A stretch of 64,000 bases of DNA from assembly GCF_900106785.1 (NCBI RefSeq), contig NZ_LT629842.1, forward strand, positions 163,203 through 227,202. The letters run 5' to 3'. Source of the DNA: Prevotellamassilia timonensis (GTDB taxonomy: Bacteria > Bacteroidota > Bacteroidia > Bacteroidales > Bacteroidaceae). The notes under the pieces were generated by a model, which saw only the letters and a program-made list of their open reading frames with translations, was not told the DNA's origin and searched no databases. This document shows, piece after piece, positions 35,087 to 42,421 of the stretch (position 1 is its first letter; each line of letters opens with the position of its first letter). Position numbers and translations under genes: made by a program.

Positions 35087-36019
35087 TTATTTCAACACGC
35101 AAGACAGCAGCCACCTGGTGAAGCGTTGCATGATGAGCCAACGGAATAAGGAATACTTGAATGTGTAATGATTGTTGGGAAAAGGGTACAGTTCGTGCGT
35201 GGCAAGGCGGGTTAACAAGGCATTGACAGACGTGGTGCCATGGGTGTGGCGCAGCGTGTTGTAAACCAGCTCCATGGCAAGGGTGGCCACACGGCGCTCA
35301 AGTCCGTAATGCGCATCGGTGGAGTGGGGCAGGGCTTGCAGACGGTAAATGATCTGTTCGAAAGTACAGAGATTGTGCAAAGTGTCGGCCCTGTTGGTAC
35401 GGGTGGTGATGGAGCCTTGACGCCGGCGGTAAAAATAAGGCGTGGCAGTGGCGTCGTAAATGCGCTGCGCCTTTATAAAAAGTTGGGTGGTAAATTCCAC
35501 ATCTTCGTGCACGATGCCAGGCGTGAAACGCAGTTTGCCTAACAAATTGCGTTTGAACATGTAGCCACAAGCAGCCGAACGCATGTTGCGAAGAGCCATG
35601 TAGCCGTTTCCGGTAAATGGGCCGTCGGGGGTGGTCCATGTAGTAGCCACCTCCTTGCGTGTCATGTGAAAGGCCAGCAGGTCGGCATCGTGTGCAAGGG
35701 CAAAGTCTATGGCCGCTTTGTAGCTGTGGGCAAACAGGAAGTCGTCGGCATCAACAAATTGCAGGTAGGTGCCGTGGGCGTGGGCGATGCCAGTGTTGCG
35801 TGCCGCCGACAGTCCTTGGTTGGGTTGGTGGAGGCAGGTGATGCGTTGGCGCCACGTTTCGGGCCATTGTGCTGTGATGTCGTGCGTGTTGCCGTCGTCC
35901 ACCACAATCACTTCGTAGCTGCCGCCGGGCAACTGCATGTCGAAAAGGTGCTGCAAGCACTCGGCAAGCATCTTGTCGGGCACGTTATAGACGGGTATGA
36001 TGAATGTGATGTGGGGCAT
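35087..36019 (-). CDS. Family 2 glycosyltransferase
   Basis: The 310-residue protein has the GT-A start ITFIIPVYNVPDKMLAECL, VVDDGNTHD, QGLSAARNTGIAHA, and the metal-binding DAD motif in YLQFVDADDFLF (about residue 95). A C-terminal ~90 residues contain helices without membrane segments. It would transfer a sugar from a nucleotide sugar to a glycan or lipid acceptor at the cytoplasmic face. The donor and acceptor are unknown. It stands alone, preceded by a mirrored octamer repeat. Confidence 0.92.
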   Translation of the reverse strand: MPHITFIIPVYNVPDKMLAECLQHLFDMQLPGGSYEVIVVDDGNTHDITAQWPETWRQRITCLHQPNQGLSAARNTGIAHAHGTYLQFVDADDFLFAHSYKAAIDFALAHDADLLAFHMTRKEVATTWTTPDGPFTGNGYMALRNMRSAACGYMFKRNLLGKLRFTPGIVHEDVEFTTQLFIKAQRIYDATATPYFYRRRQGSITTRTNRADTLHNLCTFEQIIYRLQALPHSTDAHYGLERRVATLAMELVYNTLRHTHGTTSVNALLTRLATHELYPFPNNHYTFKYSLFRWLIMQRFTRWLLSCVLK

Positions 36020-36034
36020 GGGACTGGGGAGGGT

Positions 36035-36172
36035 ATATGTGCAAATGTGCAGATATGCAAATGTGCAGATGAAGAATGCTTTATGTAATCAAACGCAACA
36101 GGTTAAGGCGTCTGATTATCTGCACATCTGCATATCTGCACATTTGCACATTCGCGAGCATGCTCGCGCGTT
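36035..36172. repeat. Mirrored octamer array, GTGCARAT type
   Basis: The left arm 36039-36070 consists of GTGCAAAT, GTGCAGAT, ATGCAAAT, GTGCAGAT. The right arm 36118-36149 is its complement over 32 bp with one mismatch. The 47-bp loop is unremarkable. A palindrome CGCGAGCATGCTCGCG (36153-36168) adjoins it. It fills the gap between the WYL gene stop (36175) and the glycosyltransferase start. Confidence 0.9.
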
Positions 36173-36174
36173 AT

Positions 36175-37074
36175 TTATTTGCTTGCAATTTTGGCTATTC
36201 GGCGCTTCATGTAATCGGCAAACTCGGGCGAATCGACAATTTTGATGTCCTCGTAAAGGCCCAATACAAAGCGGCCGATGCCAAGATAGCTGCAAACTTC
36301 GGTGTCGAGGCGGTGGCAGCCGTTCTTGGTGGGCGAGAGTTGGCGCTGCGCGTCAGGGTACTCTTCAAGCAATACGTTGGTGGCAAGCTGTCCAAGTACC
36401 AACGACACTGGTATGCGCTGCTCGCCGGTAAAGCCGAACAGATCGTTGAAGAAAGGCGCATGGTCGCTCTTGTGCGACCACAGCAAATCGAGCATCTCGG
36501 TGCTGCCAATGCGGCTTATCTTAAAAGTCTTGTTCATGTTGGTGGTCAACTCAAAGCACCGCACCTCGTTGTTCTGGTTGATGAACATGTAAGGCTCGAC
36601 AATGCGGTTGCTCACTTTGTTGCTTGACCCTGAACGATAGTCTTTCAACACCAAAATGCGCTCCTGGCGTATGGCTTGGAATATGGTGGTGATGTTTTGC
36701 GCCACGTGGTTGTCAACACCATGGCGTGCCAATACTTCGGTGTCGTAGAGCTTGGCCAGTTTCTCGCGCAGGGCGCGAACTTGAAACGAGTTGTCGTAGA
36801 CAGAATTAAGTACTTGGCTGATGGTGAGTGCTTCGTCCTCGGAGAACTGAATGTCGCTTGCGATGTCGCGGAAGAAGGGCGATAGCGGGTCGAGACGATA
36901 GCGTGACCCCTCCTTTTTGACAATGAAGCCCATGTTCTTGAAGGCATCAATATATCGGTAAATGGTGCGTCGGCTCATGCACAACTTTTGCCCCACCTCC
37001 TCAATCGTCATCGTGTAATTCTGTGTCAGCAACACCATGAGGCGCAGCTGACGGGCAAATTTTTCGAGTTCCAT
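36175..37074 (-). CDS. WYL-domain transcriptional regulator
   Basis: The 299-residue protein has an N-terminal winged helix (MTIEEVGQKLCMSRRTIYRY at about residues 22-41) and a middle part with FSEDEALTISQVLNSV. A C-terminal WYL-like module (about 145-235) contains RIVEPYMFINQNNEVRCFEL and TFKISRIGSTEML. It matches the YafY/DeoR-like WYL regulators, which bind DNA and often a ligand, sometimes a nucleic acid. No target operon can be named. The following 169 bp up to argF' hold no gene. Confidence 0.9.
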   Translation of the reverse strand: MELEKFARQLRLMVLLTQNYTMTIEEVGQKLCMSRRTIYRYIDAFKNMGFIVKKEGSRYRLDPLSPFFRDIASDIQFSEDEALTISQVLNSVYDNSFQVRALREKLAKLYDTEVLARHGVDNHVAQNITTIFQAIRQERILVLKDYRSGSSNKVSNRIVEPYMFINQNNEVRCFELTTNMNKTFKISRIGSTEMLDLLWSHKSDHAPFFNDLFGFTGEQRIPVSLVLGQLATNVLLEEYPDAQRQLSPTKNGCHRLDTEVCSYLGIGRFVLGLYEDIKIVDSPEFADYMKRRIAKIASK

Positions 37075-37243
37075 TTCTTTTTGTTGCTAATCCTGATAAT
37101 CGTATAATGCGGCGCGAATATACAAACTTTTTCGTACAATGGTCCGCTATTATAGAGTATTAGCACAAAAAAATGCTTTTATTGCCCAAAACGAGGGCTG
37201 TGCTCAAAGGACGGCTCTAAAAAATCTGTTATTAGGGACCATA

Positions 37244-38206
37244 CTAAAGCGCCTCGAGCAGATGTTTGAGCACTACCGTGGCAGATATTTCGCGGTTGGC
37301 AGCCTCGGGTATGACGAGCGAGCGCGGCGACTCGATGACATCGTCTGTTACAATCATGTTGCGGCGCACGGGCAGGCAGTGCATGAACTGTGCGTTGTTG
37401 GTGACAGCCATGTGAGCCTCGTCTACCGTCCACGACATGTCCTTTGACAGAATTTTGCCGTAGTCGTCGGCGTTGGCCACACCCGGGCAACTCCAGTTCT
37501 TGGCATATACAAAGTCAGCCCCTTTGAGAGCCTTGAGCTGGTCGTACTCCACATGTGCATCGCCCACAAACAAGGGGTCGAGCTCGTAGCCGTGGGGGTG
37601 TGTCACCACAAAGTCGACGTCGGCAGCGCGCATCCATTCGGCAAAACTGTTGGGTACGGCCTGTGGCAGGGCGCGGGGGTGGGGTGCCCAGGTGAGCACC
37701 ACCTTGGGACGCTTGGTCTCCTTGTGTTCCTCGATGGTGATGAGGTCGGCAAAGGCTTGCAGCGGGTGGGCAGTGGCACTCTCCATTGAGAATACCGGGC
37801 GGCCGCTGTATTTGATAAACTGCGACAGAATGTTTTCGGCATAGTCGGCCTGACGGTTGGTCAAACCGGCAAAGGTGCGCACACCAATGATGTCGCAGAA
37901 TGATGCCATGACGGGGATAGCCTCGAGCAGATGTTCGCTTTTGTCGCCGTCCATCACCACACCGCGCTCTGTCTCAAGTTTCCATGCGCCCTGGTTAACA
38001 TCGAGCACCATGACGTCGAGTCCCAAGTTGCGGGCGGCTTTCTGGGTAGAAAGACGTGTGCGGAGCGAGTTGTTGAAAAAGATGAGCAAAGCCGTTTTGT
38101 GGTGGCCAAGATGTTCGTATTTGTAGCGGTCGGCCTTTATTTCGGCCGCTTCGGCCAACGCGAGGTCAAGCGGACCGAGGTCGTTAACGTGCAAGAAAGT
38201 CTTCAT
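37244..38206 (-). CDS. argF': ArgF'-type N-succinylornithine (or N-acetylornithine) carbamoyltransferase
   Basis: From the ATG at 38204-38206 the product has 320 residues. It carries the carbamoyl-phosphate loop FFNNSLRTRLSTQKAA (about 43-58), MESATAHPLQAFADL, and HCLPVRRNMIVTDDV near the C-terminus. This is the Bacteroidota enzyme that works on succinylornithine in place of classical OTCase. In the B. fragilis enzyme the specificity residue is Pro90, in the X. campestris acetylornithine enzyme it is Glu92. Here the aligned residue in MDGDKSEHLLEAI is Ser90. Substrate preference is therefore uncertain. A longer frame to 38257 is not needed. Confidence 0.9.
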   Translation of the reverse strand: MKTFLHVNDLGPLDLALAEAAEIKADRYKYEHLGHHKTALLIFFNNSLRTRLSTQKAARNLGLDVMVLDVNQGAWKLETERGVVMDGDKSEHLLEAIPVMASFCDIIGVRTFAGLTNRQADYAENILSQFIKYSGRPVFSMESATAHPLQAFADLITIEEHKETKRPKVVLTWAPHPRALPQAVPNSFAEWMRAADVDFVVTHPHGYELDPLFVGDAHVEYDQLKALKGADFVYAKNWSCPGVANADDYGKILSKDMSWTVDEAHMAVTNNAQFMHCLPVRRNMIVTDDVIESPRSLVIPEAANREISATVVLKHLLEAL

Positions 38207-38273
38207 AAGTATTAATGTTGTATATTGTGCTGCGGAACGCATTGTTGCGCACCGCACATATTGTGTTTGTGGG

Positions 38274-38281
38274 CAAATGTA
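38274..38281 (-). promoter_or_regulatory. -7 element of argF'
   Basis: TACATTTG on the minus strand matches TAnnTTTG, 68 bp before the start. No good -33 element is seen at the right distance. Confidence 0.4.
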
Positions 38282-38321
38282 ACACTAAATTCTGTATACT
38301 TTGATGCATATTCACTAAATG

Positions 38322-38353
38322 TTTGGCTGTGGTTGCAAAAAGTAGTACTTTTG
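38322..38353 (+). promoter_or_regulatory. Promoter of the thioredoxin-nuclease-subtilisin operon
   Basis: TTTG (38322-38325) and TACTTTTG (38346-38353) are separated by 20 bp, a full consensus match. The leader contains the P3 octamer array at 38361-38425. Confidence 0.65.
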
Positions 38354-38360
38354 CTAATAT

Positions 38361-38425
38361 AACGCGTTGGCGGAATTAGTAAACAAGTTGAATAGTTGAC
38401 AAGTTGAAAAGTTGACGGGTTGACT
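38361..38425. repeat. P3 octamer repeat in the leader of the exported-protein operon
   Basis: The box AACGCGTTGGCGGAATTAG is followed by 8-bp units GTTGAATA, GTTGACAA, GTTGAAAA, GTTGACGG and GTTGACTC. As it lies after the promoter it should be transcribed. Confidence 0.8.
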
Positions 38426-38477
38426 CATCAACTAATTACACCAGCGTATGATCATATCCCTCATAATATCGACAGAA

Positions 38478-39032
38478 ATGAAAAAGACACTCTTACTTAT
38501 GGCCGTTGCCGCACTTTGCGTGGCAGGCGGTTGCGCCAAGAAACCGGCACAGACTGAAAATGTAAAAACAGAAACCACCCAGCCGGCCACGACAACGGCA
38601 TCGGTGGTAAAGACTATCCCGACCTCGGTGGCTGGCAAAGACGTGGTAAAGCAAATAGCCGAAAACTACAAAGGCAAGGTAGTGCTGATAGACTTTTGGG
38701 CCACTTGGTGCGGACCATGCCGCATGGCCATGAAGCAGATTGACGAAATCAAGCCCGAACTGGCCAAGAAAGGTTGCGTGTTCGTTTACATCACAGGTGA
38801 GACTTCGCCCTATGGCACTTGGCAGGACATGATAAAGAATATCGAAGGTGAACACTACCGACTCACCGCCAAACAGTGGAACGAACTCTGCCAGAGTTTG
38901 AATATACCGGGCATTCCGGCCTACCTGCTGTTGAACAAGAAGGGCGAAAAGGCTTACGACAACTTGAGCCTGGGCGGATATCCGGGCAGCGAGATACTCA
39001 AGAACAACATCGAGGTGGCTCTGACCGACTAA
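38478..39032 (+). CDS. TlpA/thioredoxin-fold lipoprotein
   Basis: From the ATG at 38478 the product has 184 residues. The signal ends in CVAGGC (lipobox Cys19). A Thr-rich linker of about 25 residues is followed by a thioredoxin fold with VLIDFWATWCGPCRMAM (CGPC at 78-81) and a cis-Pro in GIPAYLLL. A Met/Gln/Asp helix and an inserted segment (YGTWQDMIKN) resemble TlpA-like oxidoreductases. It should act on disulfides in the periplasm, tethered to a membrane. It begins a three-gene plus-strand set with an exported nuclease and a subtilisin. Confidence 0.9.
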   Translation: MKKTLLLMAVAALCVAGGCAKKPAQTENVKTETTQPATTTASVVKTIPTSVAGKDVVKQIAENYKGKVVLIDFWATWCGPCRMAMKQIDEIKPELAKKGCVFVYITGETSPYGTWQDMIKNIEGEHYRLTAKQWNELCQSLNIPGIPAYLLLNKKGEKAYDNLSLGGYPGSEILKNNIEVALTD

Positions 39033-39047
39033 TGTAGCGCTATTTCT

Positions 39048-39884
39048 ATGGCTATGAACAAAATGGTAGCACTACTGGTGCTTGGGCTGGCTGCGGCCTG
39101 TGGCTGGGTTAGTTATAACGGAAATGGAAGCAAGGCCGAAGCTGCTGACGAAACCACCGACGCGGCCGAAACGGCAGAGGCTAAGTGGCAGGCCACGCAG
39201 ACTCTGCCAAAGGGATTGGAAATACCCCGTTACACATCGAGCCGCGGCGGACAGCTGATAGCGCACCTGGGATATACGGTGAGTTATGATGCTGACTATA
39301 AAACACCGCAATGGGTGGCATGGGAACTGACGGCAGATGAGGCGCAGGGTGAGGTGCCGCGTTACAACAAATTTCAGCCCGACCCCGAGGTGCGGGGGGC
39401 TAAAGCCTATCCCACAGATTATACCAACTCGGGCTACGACCGTGGTCACATGGCTCCGGCAGCCGACATGAAGTGGAACAAGCAGGCCATGATGGAGTCG
39501 TTCTACATGACAAATGTCTGTCCGCAAAACCGCAACCTCAACCGCGGTGACTGGAAAGACCTTGAAGAGCTTGAACGCACCTGGGCCTTGAAGTATGGCG
39601 CGGTGAGTATTGCCGCAGGCCCTATTTACACATCAAAGTCGCCCATACGTATTGGCGGTAACAAGGTGGCGGTGCCCGATGCTTTCTTCAAGGTATTGCT
39701 GGTGGGTTACCCCAAACACACCAAAGCCTATGGTTTCGTGTTCAAGAATGTGGCCGGCAGTCACCCGCTCACTTATTATCAGTTGACGGTGGACGAGGTG
39801 GAACGTCAGACTGGCATGGACTTCTTTTCAAAACTGCCCGATGCCGTAGAGCGCAGGGTGGAGGCTGAACTGCCAGCTTTATAA
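39048..39884 (+). CDS. Exported DNA/RNA non-specific endonuclease
   Basis: The 278-residue protein (start MAMNKMV; Met3 at 39054 is an alternative) has a hydrophobic N-terminus with a possible lipobox LAAAC (Cys18). The NUC1/NucA-type core begins about residue 60. The catalytic motif is DRGHMAPAADM (131-141) with general-base His134, and NVCPQNRNLNRGDW contains the metal-binding Asn. ISIAAGPIYTS and later strands complete the beta-beta-alpha metal fold. It should hydrolyse DNA and RNA outside the cytoplasm. It lies 15 bp after the thioredoxin gene and 14 bp before the subtilisin gene. No immunity protein is adjacent. Confidence 0.92.
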   Translation: MAMNKMVALLVLGLAAACGWVSYNGNGSKAEAADETTDAAETAEAKWQATQTLPKGLEIPRYTSSRGGQLIAHLGYTVSYDADYKTPQWVAWELTADEAQGEVPRYNKFQPDPEVRGAKAYPTDYTNSGYDRGHMAPAADMKWNKQAMMESFYMTNVCPQNRNLNRGDWKDLEELERTWALKYGAVSIAAGPIYTSKSPIRIGGNKVAVPDAFFKVLLVGYPKHTKAYGFVFKNVAGSHPLTYYQLTVDEVERQTGMDFFSKLPDAVERRVEAELPAL

Positions 39885-39898
39885 CGAATATAACAAGT

Positions 39899-41398
39899 AT
39901 GCTAAATATAAAACGAATTGTAGGCGCATGCCTTGTGTGCATCAGTGCCTTGGGTGCTCATGCTCAGAATGTGCCTGACACGCTGAACGCTAACCAGCGC
40001 CGCATGTATGAAGCCTTGGATAGTGCGATAAATAGCAGCGAACTTTCTGAAAATGAAGATGTAACGGTTTACAGACACTTGCCCAAGAGTTACCGCTACC
40101 GCGTGCAACTTGCCGACAAAAAGCAGAATCGTTTCTCGGTCAAACACCCAGAGGCATTTCTGTCGGCCAAAGCGCTGGCACGCCGCAGCCGCTACGGACT
40201 CAAGGTTGATGCGTACGACCTGCCCGTGTCCGACGCCTATGTAAACGGACTGCGCAATTTGGGACTCCGCATACACAATATGAGCAAGTGGAACAATACG
40301 GTGGTGGTTGAAACTGCCGACACCACGCTCATGCAGCGAGTGCGCCAGTTGGCGTATGTCAAGGGCGTGCGCTGTGTGTGGGAAAGTCCCGACAGTCTGC
40401 CTGTGGCAAAGGTGGTGGCGCGCGAGAGCGAAGTGACCAACAAACGCGACACTACGCTGGCCGATTATTATGGCTACGCGGCGGCACAGGTGAAGATGCT
40501 CGGTGTGGACCAAATGCACCAGCAGGGCTATAATGGTAATGGCGTGACCATAGGTGTGATAGATGGCGGTTTCCATAATGCCGACCTCATGGCAGGCATT
40601 GACCAAACCCACATACTTGGCACGCGCAATTTTGTGCAGCCTGCAAAGAGCGTGTATGAAGAGCAGAGCCATGGCATGATGGTGCTCTCGTGCATCGGGG
40701 CCAACGAACCGCATTATCTGGTGGGCACTGCGCCCTGTGCCACCTTCTACTTGTTGCAGAGCGAGGATGAAGCTACCGAACAACTCGTTGAGGAGGATAA
40801 TTGGTGTGCGGCCCTCGAATATGCCGACAGTTTGGGGTGTGACATGGTGAGCAGTTCGCTGGGCTACTACCAGTTCGACCACAAATACATGAACCACTAC
40901 TATTACGAACTTGACGGGCAGACGGCAGTCAACAGCCGCTCGGCATCGTTGGCCGCCAGTCGTGGCATATTGTTGGTGAACAGTGCCGGCAACAGTGGCA
41001 GTGGCGTGTGGAAGAAAATAGGTTTCCCTGCCGATGCTTGCCACATTATTACCGCCGGAGCGGTGAAAACAGACAGCATCAACACCACCTTCTCATCAAT
41101 AGGCAATACGGCTGATGGCCGCGTCAAACCCGACTTGATGGCTGTGGGCCTCAACTCCATGGTGTACGATATTGATGGCACTGTGGTGGGGGTGAACGGC
41201 ACGTCATTCTCGTGTCCCACACTATGTGGTGCTGCCGCTTGTTTGGTGCAGGCATTCCCCAATGTGCGTCCGGCCACTATTATAAAGGCGTTGCAACAGT
41301 CGGCCGACAATGCTGCCCACCCCGACAACATCAATGGCTACGGCATACCCAATGTTGTAAAGGCTGCAGAGTGGCTGCGGAATGCCGGTGTAAAATAA
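39899..41398 (+). CDS. Exported S8-family subtilisin-like protease
   Basis: The 499-residue protein has a Sec signal (MLNIKRIVGACLVCISALGA). After a ~180-residue N-terminal propeptide-like part, the subtilase core shows the catalytic triad in order: Asp222 (TIGVIDGG), His258 (EEQSHGMMVLS) and Ser436 (NGTSFSCPTLCG). It is a full-length Bacteroidota S8 peptidase without an obvious T9SS tail, so it may stay periplasmic or cell-bound. It is the last gene of the three-gene exported set and is followed by a pure octamer array. Confidence 0.93.
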   Translation: MLNIKRIVGACLVCISALGAHAQNVPDTLNANQRRMYEALDSAINSSELSENEDVTVYRHLPKSYRYRVQLADKKQNRFSVKHPEAFLSAKALARRSRYGLKVDAYDLPVSDAYVNGLRNLGLRIHNMSKWNNTVVVETADTTLMQRVRQLAYVKGVRCVWESPDSLPVAKVVARESEVTNKRDTTLADYYGYAAAQVKMLGVDQMHQQGYNGNGVTIGVIDGGFHNADLMAGIDQTHILGTRNFVQPAKSVYEEQSHGMMVLSCIGANEPHYLVGTAPCATFYLLQSEDEATEQLVEEDNWCAALEYADSLGCDMVSSSLGYYQFDHKYMNHYYYELDGQTAVNSRSASLAASRGILLVNSAGNSGSGVWKKIGFPADACHIITAGAVKTDSINTTFSSIGNTADGRVKPDLMAVGLNSMVYDIDGTVVGVNGTSFSCPTLCGAAACLVQAFPNVRPATIIKALQQSADNAAHPDNINGYGIPNVVKAAEWLRNAGVK

Positions 41399-41403
41399 CT
41401 ATT

Positions 41404-41461
41404 TAAGTTGACGAGTTGACGAGTTGACGGGTTGACAAGTTGACGGGTTGACAAGTTAATC
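41404..41461. repeat. Pure P3 octamer array after the subtilisin gene
   Basis: Seven consecutive 8-bp units are TTGACGAG, TTGACGAG, TTGACGGG, TTGACAAG, TTGACGGG, TTGACAAG, TTAATCAG. Here the array has no mirrored partner. Confidence 0.9.
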
Positions 41462-41503
41462 AGATTCCGACACCTACTTATCTATCAAGAAACAATATAA
41501 ATC

Positions 41504-42310
41504 ATGGCAAACGGTTATCCTGAAAACAAGGGGCACAAGGGCATAGTATATCCCTCGCCCATATTCGGTCCCATACATAGCAGACGGCTCGGTGTGTCGT
41601 TAGGCATCAACCTTATGCCCGCCGATGGCAAGGTCTGCACCTTTGATTGTGTGTACTGCGAGTGCGGTTTTAACAAAGACCACCGTCCGCATTTGCCACG
41701 CCCCAGCCGCCAGCAGGTGGCCGAAGCCCTCGAAGCGCAGCTTGTCAAAATGAAGCAGGACGGGCTTACCCCCGATGTGCTGACTTTTGCCGGTAATGGC
41801 GAACCGACAGCGCACCCCGATTTTGCAGGCATTATTGACGATACGGTGGCTTTGCGCAACCGCTACTTCCCGACAGCCAAGGTGAGCGTGCTGAGCAATG
41901 CTACCATGGCCGTGCGCCCCGAGGTGCACGCCGCCTTGCTCAAGGTTGACAACAACATACTCAAACTCGACACTGTGTCGGCCGACTACATTGAGCGTGT
42001 CGACCGTCCCACGGGGGCGTATGATGTGAATGCCGTCATCGAGGCATTGTGCGCTTTTGACGGTCATGTCATTGTGCAAAGCATGTTTATGAAGGGACTG
42101 AGCGAAGGCCAGAGCGTAGACAATACCACCGACGCTTATGTGCAACCATGGCTCGAGGCTGTGAAACGCATCAAACCGAGCCAAGTGATGGTTTACACCA
42201 TCGATCGCGAAACGCCCGACCCCGATTTGCAAAAAGCCACGCACGAGGAGCTTGACAGAATAGCTGCACTTGTAAAAGGCGCGGGAATTGATGTAGAGGT
42301 GGCGTATTAG
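41504..42310 (+). CDS. Radical SAM protein
   Basis: The 268-residue protein has the radical SAM cluster motif in KVCTFDCVYCECG (Cys45, Cys49, Cys52). FAGNGEPTAHPDF (the GGE-like SAM-binding strand), VSVLSNATM and VMVYTIDRETP also fit. The N-terminal IVYPSPIFGPIHSRRLGVSL resembles wyosine-type or archaeal TYW1-like and related families. The reaction cannot be assigned. It precedes tilS, and the two may both deal with tRNA, which is only a guess. A P3 pair (42316-42364) separates them. Confidence 0.85.
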   Translation: MANGYPENKGHKGIVYPSPIFGPIHSRRLGVSLGINLMPADGKVCTFDCVYCECGFNKDHRPHLPRPSRQQVAEALEAQLVKMKQDGLTPDVLTFAGNGEPTAHPDFAGIIDDTVALRNRYFPTAKVSVLSNATMAVRPEVHAALLKVDNNILKLDTVSADYIERVDRPTGAYDVNAVIEALCAFDGHVIVQSMFMKGLSEGQSVDNTTDAYVQPWLEAVKRIKPSQVMVYTIDRETPDPDLQKATHEELDRIAALVKGAGIDVEVAY

Positions 42311-42315
42311 GTATG

Positions 42316-42364
42316 CATTGACGGAATTTGTTAACCCGTTAACCCAGAATTCCGTCAACGCGTT
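42316..42364. repeat. P3 minimal palindrome before tilS
   Basis: TTGACGGAATT and AATTCCGTCAACGCG enclose two CCCGTTAA units. It is the shortest complete form of the P3 element seen here. Confidence 0.75.
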
Positions 42365-42421
42365 CAGTAAATCTGTCTATTGTTCAATTTGTCTCAAATT
42401 ACAACCTCACACTCCTGACAC

